DNA from: Acetobacter farinalis
Lineage (GTDB): Bacteria; Pseudomonadota; Alphaproteobacteria; Acetobacterales; Acetobacteraceae
Length of the DNA: 58,248 nucleotides
Assembly (NCBI RefSeq): GCF_026240015.1
Contig: NZ_JAPIUX010000014.1
Location: 1-58,248, forward strand
Direction: 5' to 3'
A model generated the notes under the pieces. The model was not told where the DNA came from. It saw nothing but the letters and a program-made list of their open reading frames with translations, and ran no database searches. The position numbers and the translations under genes were made by a program. Positions 1 to 7,637 of the stretch are shown in pieces (position 1 is the first letter of the stretch; each line of letters begins with the position of its first letter).

Positions 1-249
1 GAACGCGCACCCGAAGATCGTCACTCAATGCTCGTGCCATCACCATCTCCATCAATGGAAACGGTGAATCACAATCTATGCCCCATGTCACCCCACACGA
101 TTCATCGTTCAGTGGACGTGCTCTAGAAACAATCGTCCATGAATAGGAGAAAACATCCGCTCCGGCTACAAACGATGCTTCATGCCGAGTTCTTACTTTT
201 TAAAACGCGGATACATCACGCCAAAAAGCAAACCCGTTAATATATGCAT
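1..249 (-). CDS. Possible third gene of the ParA/RelA-SpoT module, frameshift-joined, runs off the left edge
   Basis: Downstream of the alarmone-synthetase gene, ATG at 249 opens an 18-codon frame (starts MHILTGLLFGV, stop TAA at 195-193). The -1 frame is then open for about 66 codons to the window edge and reads like real protein (pieces such as SFVAGADVFSYSW and GVTWGIDCDSPFPL), but it has no ATG, GTG or TTG near its beginning. The two frames meet exactly at a T TTT AAA run. I therefore suspect one gene read by -1 frameshifting, or a gene with a one-base deletion in the A-run. No family is recognised and there is no good ribosome site before ATG 249. It lies 18 bases after the synthetase stop on the same strand, so co-transcription is likely. 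The C-terminal part is outside the window. Confidence 0.35.
199..205 (-). promoter_or_regulatory. Candidate -1 slippery heptamer (T TTT AAA)
   Basis: On the minus strand the codons CGT TTT AAA AAG TAA end the short frame. Phased on that frame, the seven bases T TTT AAA have the X XXY YYZ form used for programmed -1 frameshifting, and slipping back one base enters the long open frame directly. No obvious downstream stimulatory stem was identified. A simple indel in the five-A run would look the same. Confidence 0.3.
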
Positions 250-267
250 TGGCAGAAGATAGGGATT

Positions 268-963
268 TTAGGAGTTACCTCCTTTGGGTTCTTGACCGGA
301 CTCATTAAGCAAACTTCTCTGAATAGAATCCACCAGTCGGCTACCCGCACCAACAATTTTAGAAAGTACTCTGAGTTGTTCTCTGCAAGAAACACTTTCC
401 GTAGGATGAGGATAGTTTATTTTATGATCTATCTCCCCCCAAATCTCTTCGAATAAAGTACGAACCTGAAGCTCACAACACACCGGGGCGTCCTTACGAG
501 GTTTTATTAAATAATGAACGCTCGTATAGCTAGTATCTCTTTGATTAACTTCCACCTCAAATTTCTTAAAAAACTCTGACGCTTCTGGATCCCAAGTGAA
601 AGCTTTCGCTTTTTCTGCAAGCTCCCAGTCGCCACTTGAAATTTTTTGGCGAATACTGCGATCTATTATCGTGAAATCATCTTGAAAAAGAAGCAAAATT
701 CTGACCCCAGCAAGATCGGTGATCTGCTCAAAGACATTATCAGGTGTAATAATTCTTTTCGGCGTAGACTTTCTATCAATCTTATCGCGCAGATGTGATA
801 AATCTTTCATTCTGCGCTTCATCGAGTGAATGACACTTTTACCGTGAACGCGTACGCTAGGGTGAGTGAGGAAATACTCATGGACGTTCTTCATGAATAT
901 TTCTACATCAGGCATACCTTTGTCTAAGGCCTCTACAAATCCCGACCATGCTACATCATCCAT
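268..963 (-). CDS. Stand-alone RelA/SpoT-type (p)ppGpp synthetase-like protein (small alarmone synthetase)
   Basis: A 231-residue protein made almost only of a RelA/SpoT nucleotidyltransferase domain. Visible motifs in order: a basic, Ser-containing substrate loop (HGKSVIHSMKRRMKD, about residues 39-53), the metal-binding aspartate in TDLAGVRILLLF, the G-loop-like YTSVHYLIKP, and ELQVRTLFEEIWGEIDH, which carries the second acidic residue. All key synthetase residues seem present. There is no HD hydrolase domain and no TGS/ACT regulatory region, so it should synthesise but not degrade alarmones. I chose ATG 963 because it starts one base after the ParA stop (967-965) and has a GGAGG site nine bases upstream; a longer frame to 1050 would overlap ParA by 86 bases. 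Product specificity (ppGpp, ppApp or tRNA pyrophosphorylation) cannot be told from sequence. The partner is the upstream ParA-like ATPase; no classical antitoxin is seen between them. Confidence 0.85.
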   Translation of the reverse strand: MDDVAWSGFVEALDKGMPDVEIFMKNVHEYFLTHPSVRVHGKSVIHSMKRRMKDLSHLRDKIDRKSTPKRIITPDNVFEQITDLAGVRILLLFQDDFTIIDRSIRQKISSGDWELAEKAKAFTWDPEASEFFKKFEVEVNQRDTSYTSVHYLIKPRKDAPVCCELQVRTLFEEIWGEIDHKINYPHPTESVSCREQLRVLSKIVGAGSRLVDSIQRSLLNESGQEPKGGNS

Positions 964-964
964 G

Positions 965-2071
965 TCACACAGCCTCCAGTCGGTTGATAACGTCCTTCGC
1001 GAAAGCTGCATAGGCTTCACGAGTTGCTTCGTAGATTTTTCGATTTCCACGTATTGTAGATGCGTCTTCAGCTTCTAGATTTTGCGATGCGGGAAGAAGC
1101 CACATCGGTAGGTGATACTTTTGAGCCATACTCGGAAGCGTATTGTGTCCGTGAATTACCGAACCATCACCAATACTGTGATCTAGAGAAAATTTATTGA
1201 CATCAATGAGCTGCTCAGAGGGAATAGCATTAATAATAGTTCTAGGAATTAATGATGCGTAATGGAAATGAGCCTTCGCAATCCCTAGATGATTGGTAGA
1301 TTTTGAGCCCTGCAGTTTCCTTGCATTGTAAAGAGTAAAACCAATAAATTTCACAAACTGCTTTGAAAAACTGTGACGCTTGGCATCAGATATAAGTGTA
1401 AAAATACTATCATACTGACGCTTCCAAAGTTTCAACGCCGATCCAATATTCCTAATACCATAAAGGGAGAATAGGTCAGGATTGGCTGGAACCAAAAATG
1501 CGTCTGCCTGAATGAGGATATTTCTGTTGAGCGCGCCTAAGGATGGAGAAGTATCTATAATTACGATATCGTACCCGTACACCTTTGCGTATTCTTCCGC
1601 CATGGATCGAACGCTGGTGGCGGTGCGAATAGACAAGGGGTCTCCAGAATAGACGCTACTGAAACGCTCTGCAACTTTCCCCTCGAACATATGGAGAGTG
1701 AGACGACCGGGGATCAAATGAAGATTTGAGTTTAGTATCGCTGGTGGCGGCAGAGTTTTAAGCTCCTCAGTCCCGTCTTCGATAGGCTTCAAACTAAAAT
1801 GCACAGATCTTACAGATTGCGTTAGGCTCTGAAATTCCTTCTGACTATCATTTTCACGGGCAGCCTTGAAATCTTCGATATATTTATCTTCTGGCACCCA
1901 TATGTCAGCAATAAAATCTTCATTTAACGCATAAATAGTCAAGTTGCACTGAGGATCCATATCAATCATCAGAACCTTTTTTTTTTGCTCCGCTAATGCA
2001 TGAGCAAGATGATAGGTAAGAGTGGTTTTACCAACACCACCTTTGTTATTAAATATCGAAAGTATCTTCAT
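965..2071 (-). CDS. ParA/MinD-type (SIMIBI) ATPase, first gene of an alarmone-synthetase module
   Basis: A 368-residue ParA-family ATPase. The deviant Walker A motif KGGVGKTT is at residues 10-17, the Walker A' aspartate region MIDMDPQCN at 35-43, and Walker B IIDTSPSLG starts near 171. It is longer than typical ParA (about 210-270) because of roughly 100 residues between A' and B, which contain acidic segments and no recognised fold. The C-terminal half keeps ParA-like text (FVKFIGFTLYNARK). No ParB gene or parS site lies nearby and the surroundings are core chromosome, so a plasmid-partition role is unlikely. Coupled translation with the RelA/SpoT gene (stop and start one base apart) argues that the two products act together; such ATPases may sense, localise or switch a partner enzyme. 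The ribosome site (GAAAG) is weak. AT content is clearly above the cob and later operons, a sign of transfer. Confidence 0.85.
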   Translation of the reverse strand: MKILSIFNNKGGVGKTTLTYHLAHALAEQKKKVLMIDMDPQCNLTIYALNEDFIADIWVPEDKYIEDFKAARENDSQKEFQSLTQSVRSVHFSLKPIEDGTEELKTLPPPAILNSNLHLIPGRLTLHMFEGKVAERFSSVYSGDPLSIRTATSVRSMAEEYAKVYGYDIVIIDTSPSLGALNRNILIQADAFLVPANPDLFSLYGIRNIGSALKLWKRQYDSIFTLISDAKRHSFSKQFVKFIGFTLYNARKLQGSKSTNHLGIAKAHFHYASLIPRTIINAIPSEQLIDVNKFSLDHSIGDGSVIHGHNTLPSMAQKYHLPMWLLPASQNLEAEDASTIRGNRKIYEATREAYAAFAKDVINRLEAV

Positions 2072-2750
2072 TTGGCGCTTTCATTTCGATAAAGAAAAAA
2101 TAAAAATCTTTCCATCATCCCCAACAGTTTACCACGACCGCGATGCATACTCGTTTCGTACACTTTCTTCTGCAGACTGAGTGCCCTCGGACGAGTTCTG
2201 GACCAGTTTATTTTAAGGCATGCGTATCAGCAAGAGTGCTTCCTATTGTACCTCAGAAAAATTGCAGCACCAGACTCCAATGGGCTTGACAACGAGATTT
2301 GTTGCGTCTCGCATGACCTGCAGTTGAGGATCCAACTCAGACGCGAAAAGGCACAATATTCACCTCTGTTTCCCGAAAATTCGAACAACTCCTCATATCT
2401 CTTAAATAAAGATGAAAGCAGATTAACTGTACCTTCAGCAGCCTGGGTGAAGCCGGTTTATTACCAGTGTCAGGTTATCTTGATGCTGCTTCAGTAATGC
2501 CACACCTCCATAAAATCCCGATATAGAGTTATGTTATAAATAATATACCTAGGAAAAATATCTATAATATAATTTAACTCGAAAAAATTTTTTCCTGGTA
2601 TATTTTTTCAACTAAATATAAATCTCTAATTTTACTTTTGAATCCCCCATATAAATGATATTTCTTATTTATATTTAGTCTAATATTATCTGTTTTACTC
2701 AGAGTTTCCTGAATCTCAGTCCTAATCGGGGTGTGTTTTCGTGGTCCTTA
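2072..2750. other. AT-rich intergenic region between the ParA module and the IS element
   Basis: About 680 bases without a convincing gene. The part next to ParA should carry the module's promoter. Around 2246-2497 both strands are open for about 75-83 codons, but neither frame has a recognisable product. From about 2515 to 2700 the sequence is very AT-rich, with A-tracts, an AAAAAATTTTTT palindrome near 2585 and a perfect 12-bp inverted repeat (listed separately). It may be a decayed gene plus a regulatory or DNA-bending segment. Confidence 0.6.
2612..2678. repeat. Perfect 12-bp inverted repeat in AT-rich DNA
   Basis: CTAAATATAAAT at 2612-2623 is matched by its exact reverse complement ATTTATATTTAG at 2667-2678, with 43 bases between. 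It lies about 540 bases upstream of the ParA start and 72 bases before the IS. It could be a binding site for a module-encoded protein, a cruciform-forming element, or chance in DNA of this composition. Confidence 0.6.
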
Positions 2751-3633
2751 GAGCCTGTTTGGAAAGTGGTTGAAGTGTGATTCAAGCTCTGGATGTGGAC
2801 GCCTGAGCAGAGAGGCCGCATGGCCAGGATTACCCGCAAGACGAAGCGTTATCCGTCTGACATGACGGAGGAGGAATGGGAGCGCATCGCACCGTTGATG
2901 CCCGAACCGGGACGCACGGGGCGTCCGCGCGAGATCGAATTTCGCGAGGTGATCAACGCGGTGCGTTATCTGGTTCGATCCGGCTGCGGCTGGCGGATGC
3001 TGCCGATCCATTTCGGGCATTGGCGTACGGTCTATGGTTGGTTCAGGGAATTGGCCCGGCGGTTCCTGTTCCAGACCATTCATGATGTGGAACTGATGCT
3101 TGACCGGGAGCGATCGGGCCGTGAAGCCAGCCCTTCGACCGGAGTGATCGACAGCCAGAGCATCAAGGCGCCGCACGCGAAAACAAGAGGTTACGACGCT
3201 GGAAAGAAGATTGTCGGGCGCAAGCGGCATATTGCCGTGGATACGGACGGACGCCTGCTGATGGTTAACCTGACGCCGGCGGACATCTCCGACAGCGCCG
3301 GAGCGCAGATGATCCTGGACGCGATCCGCAAGCGCTGGCCGTGGGTCAAGCATCTATTCGCGGACAGTGCCTATGACCGGCTTCAGTTGATGGACAAGGC
3401 TGCCTACCCGGACTTCGTCGTCGAGGTGATTCGTCGCAGGGACGGAGCGAAAGGCTTTGAGGTCCTCCCCCGGCGCTGGGTCCTGGAGCGAACCTTCGGA
3501 TGGATGACCCGATGGCGACGCCTCGTGCGCGACTACGAGCGCCGCATCGATGTCTCACAGGCCATGATCTTCGTCGCCATGGGCGCCAATCTCACCCGAC
3601 GAAACGCTCATCCATGAATTTCCAAACAGGCTC
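2751..3633 (+). mobile_element. Complete IS5-family insertion sequence (IS1031/IS12528-like), 883 bp
   Basis: The element is bounded by perfect 15-bp terminal inverted repeats: GAGCCTGTTTGGAAA at 2751-2765 and its reverse complement at 3619-3633. A TTA duplication lies outside both ends. It carries one intact transposase gene on the plus strand. Length, ends and target choice fit the IS1031 group, which is typical of acetic acid bacteria. Intact ends and open frame suggest recent, possibly active insertion. It lies exactly at the junction between the AT-rich ParA/RelA-SpoT island and the GC-rich core genes. No interrupted gene could be recognised on joining the flanks. Confidence 0.93.
2820..3617 (+). 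CDS. IS5-family DDE transposase
   Basis: The single product of the IS, about 265 residues, catalyses cut-and-paste or replicative movement of the element through its terminal repeats. The N-terminal part has the IS5/IS1031 DNA-binding text (YPSDMTEEEWERIAPLMP, then the RYLVRSGCGWRMLP core). The DDE catalytic residues are visible in VIDSQSIKAP (first D), LFADSAYDR (second D) and ERTFGWMTRWRRL (E, with the family's arginine-rich segment). I prefer ATG 2820 because AGAGG precedes it by five bases; ATG 2793 would add nine residues in frame. The frame is complete to TGA 3615-3617, just inside the right terminal repeat. Confidence 0.93.
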   Translation: MARITRKTKRYPSDMTEEEWERIAPLMPEPGRTGRPREIEFREVINAVRYLVRSGCGWRMLPIHFGHWRTVYGWFRELARRFLFQTIHDVELMLDRERSGREASPSTGVIDSQSIKAPHAKTRGYDAGKKIVGRKRHIAVDTDGRLLMVNLTPADISDSAGAQMILDAIRKRWPWVKHLFADSAYDRLQLMDKAAYPDFVVEVIRRRDGAKGFEVLPRRWVLERTFGWMTRWRRLVRDYERRIDVSQAMIFVAMGANLTRRNAHP

Positions 3634-3786
3634 TTATAGTCCTCTTGTATTCGGAGCCTTCTCTGATGTGGTGGCAGGCGGGGCTATAAGCGTTCACTGT
3701 AACACCACTGAAATTTCTGGTAAGACTTGCCCTAAAGAGGCCGGTGCACGAGTGCAGGCTGGGAGTAACAGATAACAAGGATGGTT

Positions 3787-4599
3787 ATGGAACATCAGGT
3801 CAATTCTTTATGGAACCAGTTTAATACCTGGCTGCCCGCAGTATTGAGCTATACGGGGCAGGTTGTGCTGGCGCTTGTCGTGTTGCTGGTTGGCTGGAAA
3901 ATCATCAACATGGTGACGCGCGCCATGGGCCGGATGATGGTAGCGAGCCATATCGAGCCAACCTTGCAGGGCTTCCTGCTGAGTGTTGCCGGCCTGTTGA
4001 TGAAGGCGCTGCTGCTGATCAGCGTGGCGTCCATGGTCGGGATTGCCACAACCTCGTTCGTCGCGGTTCTGGGGGCGGCAGGTCTGGCTGTGGGTATGGC
4101 CCTGCAGGGAAGCCTTGCCAACTTTGCCGGTGGGGTTCTGATTCTGCTCTTCCGCCCCTTCAAGGTTGGTGATTCCATCAATGCAGGCGGCAGCGTGGGC
4201 ACTGTAGAATCCATCGAGATGTTCCGCACTGTGCTGCGTGATGCGCAGAATAAGCTGGTGTATGTGCCCAATGGCACACTTTCGAACAATATTGTTATCA
4301 ACAGTTCACAGTCTGACAGGCTTCAGGCGTCCGTCACCCTCCTGATTGACTATAATGACAATATTGATCAGGCCCGCACCCTTCTGCTCGCTCTGGTGGA
4401 GAATGATGCGCAGGTGCTGAAAACACCCGCACCGTCTGTCACGTTCCTGCCGCAGGCTGCGAATGTGTCCGCCACTCTCAGCTTCTGGTGCGCGCCCGCC
4501 ACTGTAACGCCACTGGTTGGAACCTATTCTGAGGCCGCCATTCAGGCTCTGAAACAGGCGGGGTTCCGTCTGGGTGTTACCACACGCGCCGCGGAGTGA
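3787..4599 (+). CDS. mscS: Small-conductance mechanosensitive channel (MscS family)
   Basis: A 270-residue inner-membrane channel that opens on membrane tension and lets solutes out during osmotic downshock. Three hydrophobic segments are visible (about 17-38, 60-80 and the pore-lining TM3 near 85-118, with Gly/Ala-packed text such as GAAGLAVGMALQGSLANFAGG). The cytoplasmic beta domain follows (RPFKVGDSI, then VPNGTLSNNIVINSS). Length matches E. coli MscS (286). ATG 3787 is preferred over 3781 because AAGG ends six bases before it. It is monocistronic, sits right after the IS, and converges on the cob operon with a shared terminator region. Confidence 0.93.
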   Translation: MEHQVNSLWNQFNTWLPAVLSYTGQVVLALVVLLVGWKIINMVTRAMGRMMVASHIEPTLQGFLLSVAGLLMKALLLISVASMVGIATTSFVAVLGAAGLAVGMALQGSLANFAGGVLILLFRPFKVGDSINAGGSVGTVESIEMFRTVLRDAQNKLVYVPNGTLSNNIVINSSQSDRLQASVTLLIDYNDNIDQARTLLLALVENDAQVLKTPAPSVTFLPQAANVSATLSFWCAPATVTPLVGTYSEAAIQALKQAGFRLGVTTRAAE

Positions 4600-4672
4600 T
4601 CCCGAAAGGCTCTCTCAAGGCGACATCAGGCAGGAAAACCGGATAACGCGTTTTCCTTCGTGTTGCGTTTTC

Positions 4673-4712
4673 AGCGCGGTGCCTTCCCCTGAGGACGCAC
4701 CGCGCTTTTTTT
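4673..4712 (+). terminator. Rho-independent terminator after mscS
   Basis: A perfect 10-bp stem (AGCGCGGTGC at 4673-4682 with GCACCGCGCT at 4697-4706) is followed by a T-run to 4712. The T-run overlaps the cobQ stop codon on the other strand, so this stem also caps the end of the converging cob operon. Confidence 0.9.
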
Positions 4713-6285
4713 ATGTCCCGCCCTGCCCTGCCGTGGCAACCGGGCGGAAGGGGGCTGGCGCACGTGCCAGCGCCAGCAGGGCATCCAGATCAATATGGGT
4801 TTCCAGATGGTCAGCCAGCGCGTTGAGCGCCTGTTCTGTCACGCTATCATGATGTGCAGGCAGGGGAGCTTCGTACCATGTGCCGCCGAGGCGGAAGGCG
4901 GCACCCCCCACGCGGGCCAACAGGGCCAGCCGGGCGGCGCGCTCATGAAAAATGCCGTGCAGATATGTGCCATAAACCTGACCATTGGCTGAGCATGCGC
5001 CTTCCTCCACCCCGTTCAGCATGAGCAGCGGGCGCGCACGGTCCGCGCCCGTGGTGCGGCCTGTGTGCATTTCATATCCGGAGACAGGTGCTGTCGTTCC
5101 GGCAAGGAACCCGGATGCGTCTTCCAGATGCTTTTCAGAACTCAGCACGGTCTGCACCGCCAGAAGGCCCAGTCCTTCAGCCTGACCGGCAGGCCCTTCC
5201 GTGCCGTGCGGGTCTGCCACGGCTTCACCCAGCATCTGATACCCGCCGCACACCCCCATGACATGCCCGCCGCGTGCCAGATGAGCCGCAAGATCCTGCG
5301 CCCAGCCTTCGGCCCGGAAGGTAGCTAGGTCAGCCAGTGTACCCTTGGAGCCGGGCAGCAGCACAAGATCACACTCCGGCAGGCGCTGGCCGCGTTGCAC
5401 AGGCAGAAGCTGCACGCCGGGTTCTGAACGCAGGGGGTCCAGATCATCAAAATTCGCAATCAGCGGCAGCAGCGGCACGGCAATGCGCAGAGGGGGAGTA
5501 TCCCCGTTATGCACAGAAATGTACACAGGGGGGCGGGTGCCGTGAGTGAGTGTGGCAAGCAGGTCCGCCGTATCTTCCGCCGGGAGGGTGCGCACAGTGG
5601 GCAGGTGCGGCACGAGGCCGAGGGCGGCCCAGCCGGTGCGCTGCGCGATGAAGGCCATTCCATCATGAAACAATGAGGTATCCCCTCGCATTCTGTTCAC
5701 GATGAAGCCTTTGATGCGTTGGGCATCCTCGGGCGACAGGACAACCTGCGTGCCCACAAGGCTGGCAATCACGCCCCCACGGTCAATATCCCCCACCAGA
5801 ACCACAGGGGTATCCACAGCCTGTGCAAAGCCCATATTGGCAATGTCCCGCGCCCGCAAATTGATTTCTGAAGCCGAGCCAGCGCCTTCCACCAGCACAA
5901 GATCCGCCTGCTGTGCCAGATTTTGAAAACTTTCGACGACTTCAGAAAGAAGCTGATCCTTTCTGCTCTGATACTCCCGTGCGCCCAGCGTGCCCCGCAC
6001 ACGCCCGCGCACCACCAGTTGCGCCCCGGTTTCACCCTGTGGTTTGAGGAGCACCGGATTCATATCCACCACAGGCGGCACGCCGCAGGCGCGGGCCTGA
6101 AGAGCCTGTGCGCGGCCTATTTCCCCGCCATCTGCCGTAACTGCGGCATTATTGGACATGTTTTGCGGTTTAAAGGGCCGCACCCGCAGGCCCCGCCGGG
6201 TAAAGGCCCGCGCCAGCCCGGCCACCAGAGTTGATTTCCCGACACTCGACCCCGTTCCCTGCACCATCAGCACCCGGGCGCTCAA
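4711..6285 (-). CDS. cobQ: Cobyric acid synthase (adenosylcobyrinate a,c-diamide amidotransferase)
   Basis: A 524-residue glutamine-dependent enzyme that amidates four side chains of adenosylcobyrinic acid a,c-diamide in the cytoplasm. The N-terminal DTBS-like ATPase shows the P-loop GTGSSVGKST near residue 10 and FKPQNMSNNAAVT. The C-terminal type-1 amidotransferase shows MGVCGGYQMLGE with the nucleophilic Cys and GTYLHGIFH with the His. The start is TTG 6285, overlapping the cobO stop as TTGA, with a GGAG site upstream; family proteins start with this same segment, so TTG is more credible than ATG 6267. It is the last gene of the riboswitch-controlled cob operon. Confidence 0.95.
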   Translation of the reverse strand: MSARVLMVQGTGSSVGKSTLVAGLARAFTRRGLRVRPFKPQNMSNNAAVTADGGEIGRAQALQARACGVPPVVDMNPVLLKPQGETGAQLVVRGRVRGTLGAREYQSRKDQLLSEVVESFQNLAQQADLVLVEGAGSASEINLRARDIANMGFAQAVDTPVVLVGDIDRGGVIASLVGTQVVLSPEDAQRIKGFIVNRMRGDTSLFHDGMAFIAQRTGWAALGLVPHLPTVRTLPAEDTADLLATLTHGTRPPVYISVHNGDTPPLRIAVPLLPLIANFDDLDPLRSEPGVQLLPVQRGQRLPECDLVLLPGSKGTLADLATFRAEGWAQDLAAHLARGGHVMGVCGGYQMLGEAVADPHGTEGPAGQAEGLGLLAVQTVLSSEKHLEDASGFLAGTTAPVSGYEMHTGRTTGADRARPLLMLNGVEEGACSANGQVYGTYLHGIFHERAARLALLARVGGAAFRLGGTWYEAPLPAHHDSVTEQALNALADHLETHIDLDALLALARAPAPFRPVATAGQGGT

Positions 6286-6956
6286 AACTCCACTCCCTGC
6301 TGGGCGCGAACACCCTCACGGAAATGGTGTTTGACGAGGGTCATGTCTGTCACCAGATCAGCCGCCTCAACCAGTTCCGGTTTCGCATTGCGGCCCGTGA
6401 TCACTACATGCTGGCCGGGGGGCCGGGCGGCCAGTGTGGCCAGAACTTCCGGCAGGGGCAGATACTCATACCGCAAGGCGATATTGAGTTCATCCAGCAC
6501 CACAAGGGCGACATCCGGGCGGGAGAGTGCCTGCGCGGCAACAGCCCATGCCCGCTGGCAGGCCGCGATATCCCGCGCGCGGTCCTGTGTTTCCCACGTA
6601 AAGCCTTCACCCAGCGTGTGGAACTCCACAAGATCCTCAAACCGCTCCAGCGCCCGGCGTTCGCCCGTGTCCCACGCGCCCTTGATGAACTGCACCACCA
6701 CCACGCGCCGCCCATAGCCCAGCGTGCGCAGGACCAGTCCGAATGCGGCGGTCGATTTGCCTTTGCCCGGCCCGGTATGGACCATGAGCAGTCCTTTTTC
6801 GATCAGCTTCCCCGCGACCTCCTGATCCTGCACGGCCTTGCGCTTCTGCATTTTTTCACGGTGGCGCACTGCGTCCTCCTGCTGGTCCGCCACAGGGCGG
6901 CTTTCGGCTGGTGTGGTGGCAGGCTCCGGGGAGGAAGGTGGTGAGGAAGAAGTCAT
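6282..6956 (-). CDS. cobO: Cob(I)yrinic acid a,c-diamide adenosyltransferase
   Basis: A 224-residue CobA/BtuR/CobO-type enzyme that transfers the 5'-deoxyadenosyl group from ATP to cob(I)yrinate diamide. The P-loop HTGPGKGKSTAAFG, the motif VVVVQFIKGAW, and VLDELNIALRYEYL (Walker B region) are visible. The first 30-40 residues (TSSSPPSSPEPATTP) form a Ser/Pro-rich tail not typical of the family core. ATG 6956 overlaps the cobC stop as ATGA, pointing to translational coupling; an in-frame ATG at 7001 would extend into cobC and has no ribosome site. It sits between cobC and cobQ. Confidence 0.94.
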   Translation of the reverse strand: MTSSSPPSSPEPATTPAESRPVADQQEDAVRHREKMQKRKAVQDQEVAGKLIEKGLLMVHTGPGKGKSTAAFGLVLRTLGYGRRVVVVQFIKGAWDTGERRALERFEDLVEFHTLGEGFTWETQDRARDIAACQRAWAVAAQALSRPDVALVVLDELNIALRYEYLPLPEVLATLAARPPGQHVVITGRNAKPELVEAADLVTDMTLVKHHFREGVRAQQGVEF

Positions 6957-7597
6957 GTCAGGGTGTTCTCTGCCGTGAGAGGGCGGTGGCTCCCCGACCA
7001 TGAGCCGGGTGCGGTTTCGGGTGCGGCGTTATACGCCCCGGTTTTTACATGGGCATCCACCATGAATAGCCGGGCAAATCCCTGCGGCATGGACGGGGCC
7101 AGCAGTTCCGGCGGGGTGCCCGCCGCCAGCGCACTGAGCACACGCAGCGGGCCACCATGAGAGAGCACGCAGGCCGGTGTGCCCGCCTGATGCACATCCT
7201 GCCAGAAGGACAGAACACGGCGGCCCAGCCCCCCGCCGCTTTCGCCCCCCGGCGGCACGAAGCCTTCCGGATCCGCCGCCCAGGCATCCAGCAGGCCGCG
7301 ATCAATATTCTCCCAGAGCTGGCCTTCCCATTCGCCAAAATCGAGTTCGGCCAGACGCGCATCAATCCGCAGATCCATGCCCGTGGTGGCGGCAAGTTTA
7401 CGGGCCATCTGCTGGCAGCGGGCCGCCGGGGAGCTGTACAGAACCTCGCACACCGCCCCCTGCGCCAGCACCGCCAGCCCGGATGTCATCCCTTCCCACC
7501 CCGGACGCAGGGCAACGTCCTGCCGCCCGTAACACATGCCATCCGGCACCATCACAGGCGCATGGCGCACCAATAAAACCGGGAAAGACTGCGCCAT
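6953..7597 (-). CDS. cobC: Histidine phosphatase, probable alpha-ribazole phosphatase (CobC-like)
   Basis: A 214-residue histidine phosphatase-fold protein. The catalytic RHG-type motif appears as LLVRHAPV near residue 10, LYSSPAARCQQMARKL supplies the usual arginine, ELDFGEWEG is typical of CobC/GpmB-type proteins, and LSHGGPLRVL carries the second His. In the B12 context it most likely removes the phosphate of alpha-ribazole-5-phosphate or of adenosylcobalamin phosphate. ATG 7597 has GAGGAG eight bases upstream; the open frame continues to 7975 but would overlap cobB. Other small-molecule phosphatase roles are possible; operon position is the main reason for the call. Confidence 0.85.
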   Translation of the reverse strand: MAQSFPVLLVRHAPVMVPDGMCYGRQDVALRPGWEGMTSGLAVLAQGAVCEVLYSSPAARCQQMARKLAATTGMDLRIDARLAELDFGEWEGQLWENIDRGLLDAWAADPEGFVPPGGESGGGLGRRVLSFWQDVHQAGTPACVLSHGGPLRVLSALAAGTPPELLAPSMPQGFARLFMVDAHVKTGAYNAAPETAPGSWSGSHRPLTAENTLT

Positions 7598-7637
7598 TTT
7601 TCTCTCCTCAGACCGCGGGGCCTGTTCTGTACTGCTC

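Larger units (their letters stand above)
2748..3636. repeat. 3-bp target-site duplication TTA flanking the IS
   Basis: TTA at 2748-2750 directly precedes the left terminal repeat and TTA at 3634-3636 directly follows the right one. A TNA triplet duplication is the known preference of the IS1031/IS12528 group of the IS5 family. Confidence 0.85.

Noticed and set aside
965..2071. ParA as evidence that the window is a plasmid or holds the chromosome partition locus
   Set aside because: No ParB, parS or replication gene is nearby, the neighbours are core genes, and the protein is unusually long and coupled to a synthetase.
2246..2497. 83-codon plus-strand frame between ParA and the IS, and an equally long open antisense frame
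   Set aside because: No ribosome site, no recognisable product, and both strands are open, so coding could not be supported; kept only as a possible decayed gene.
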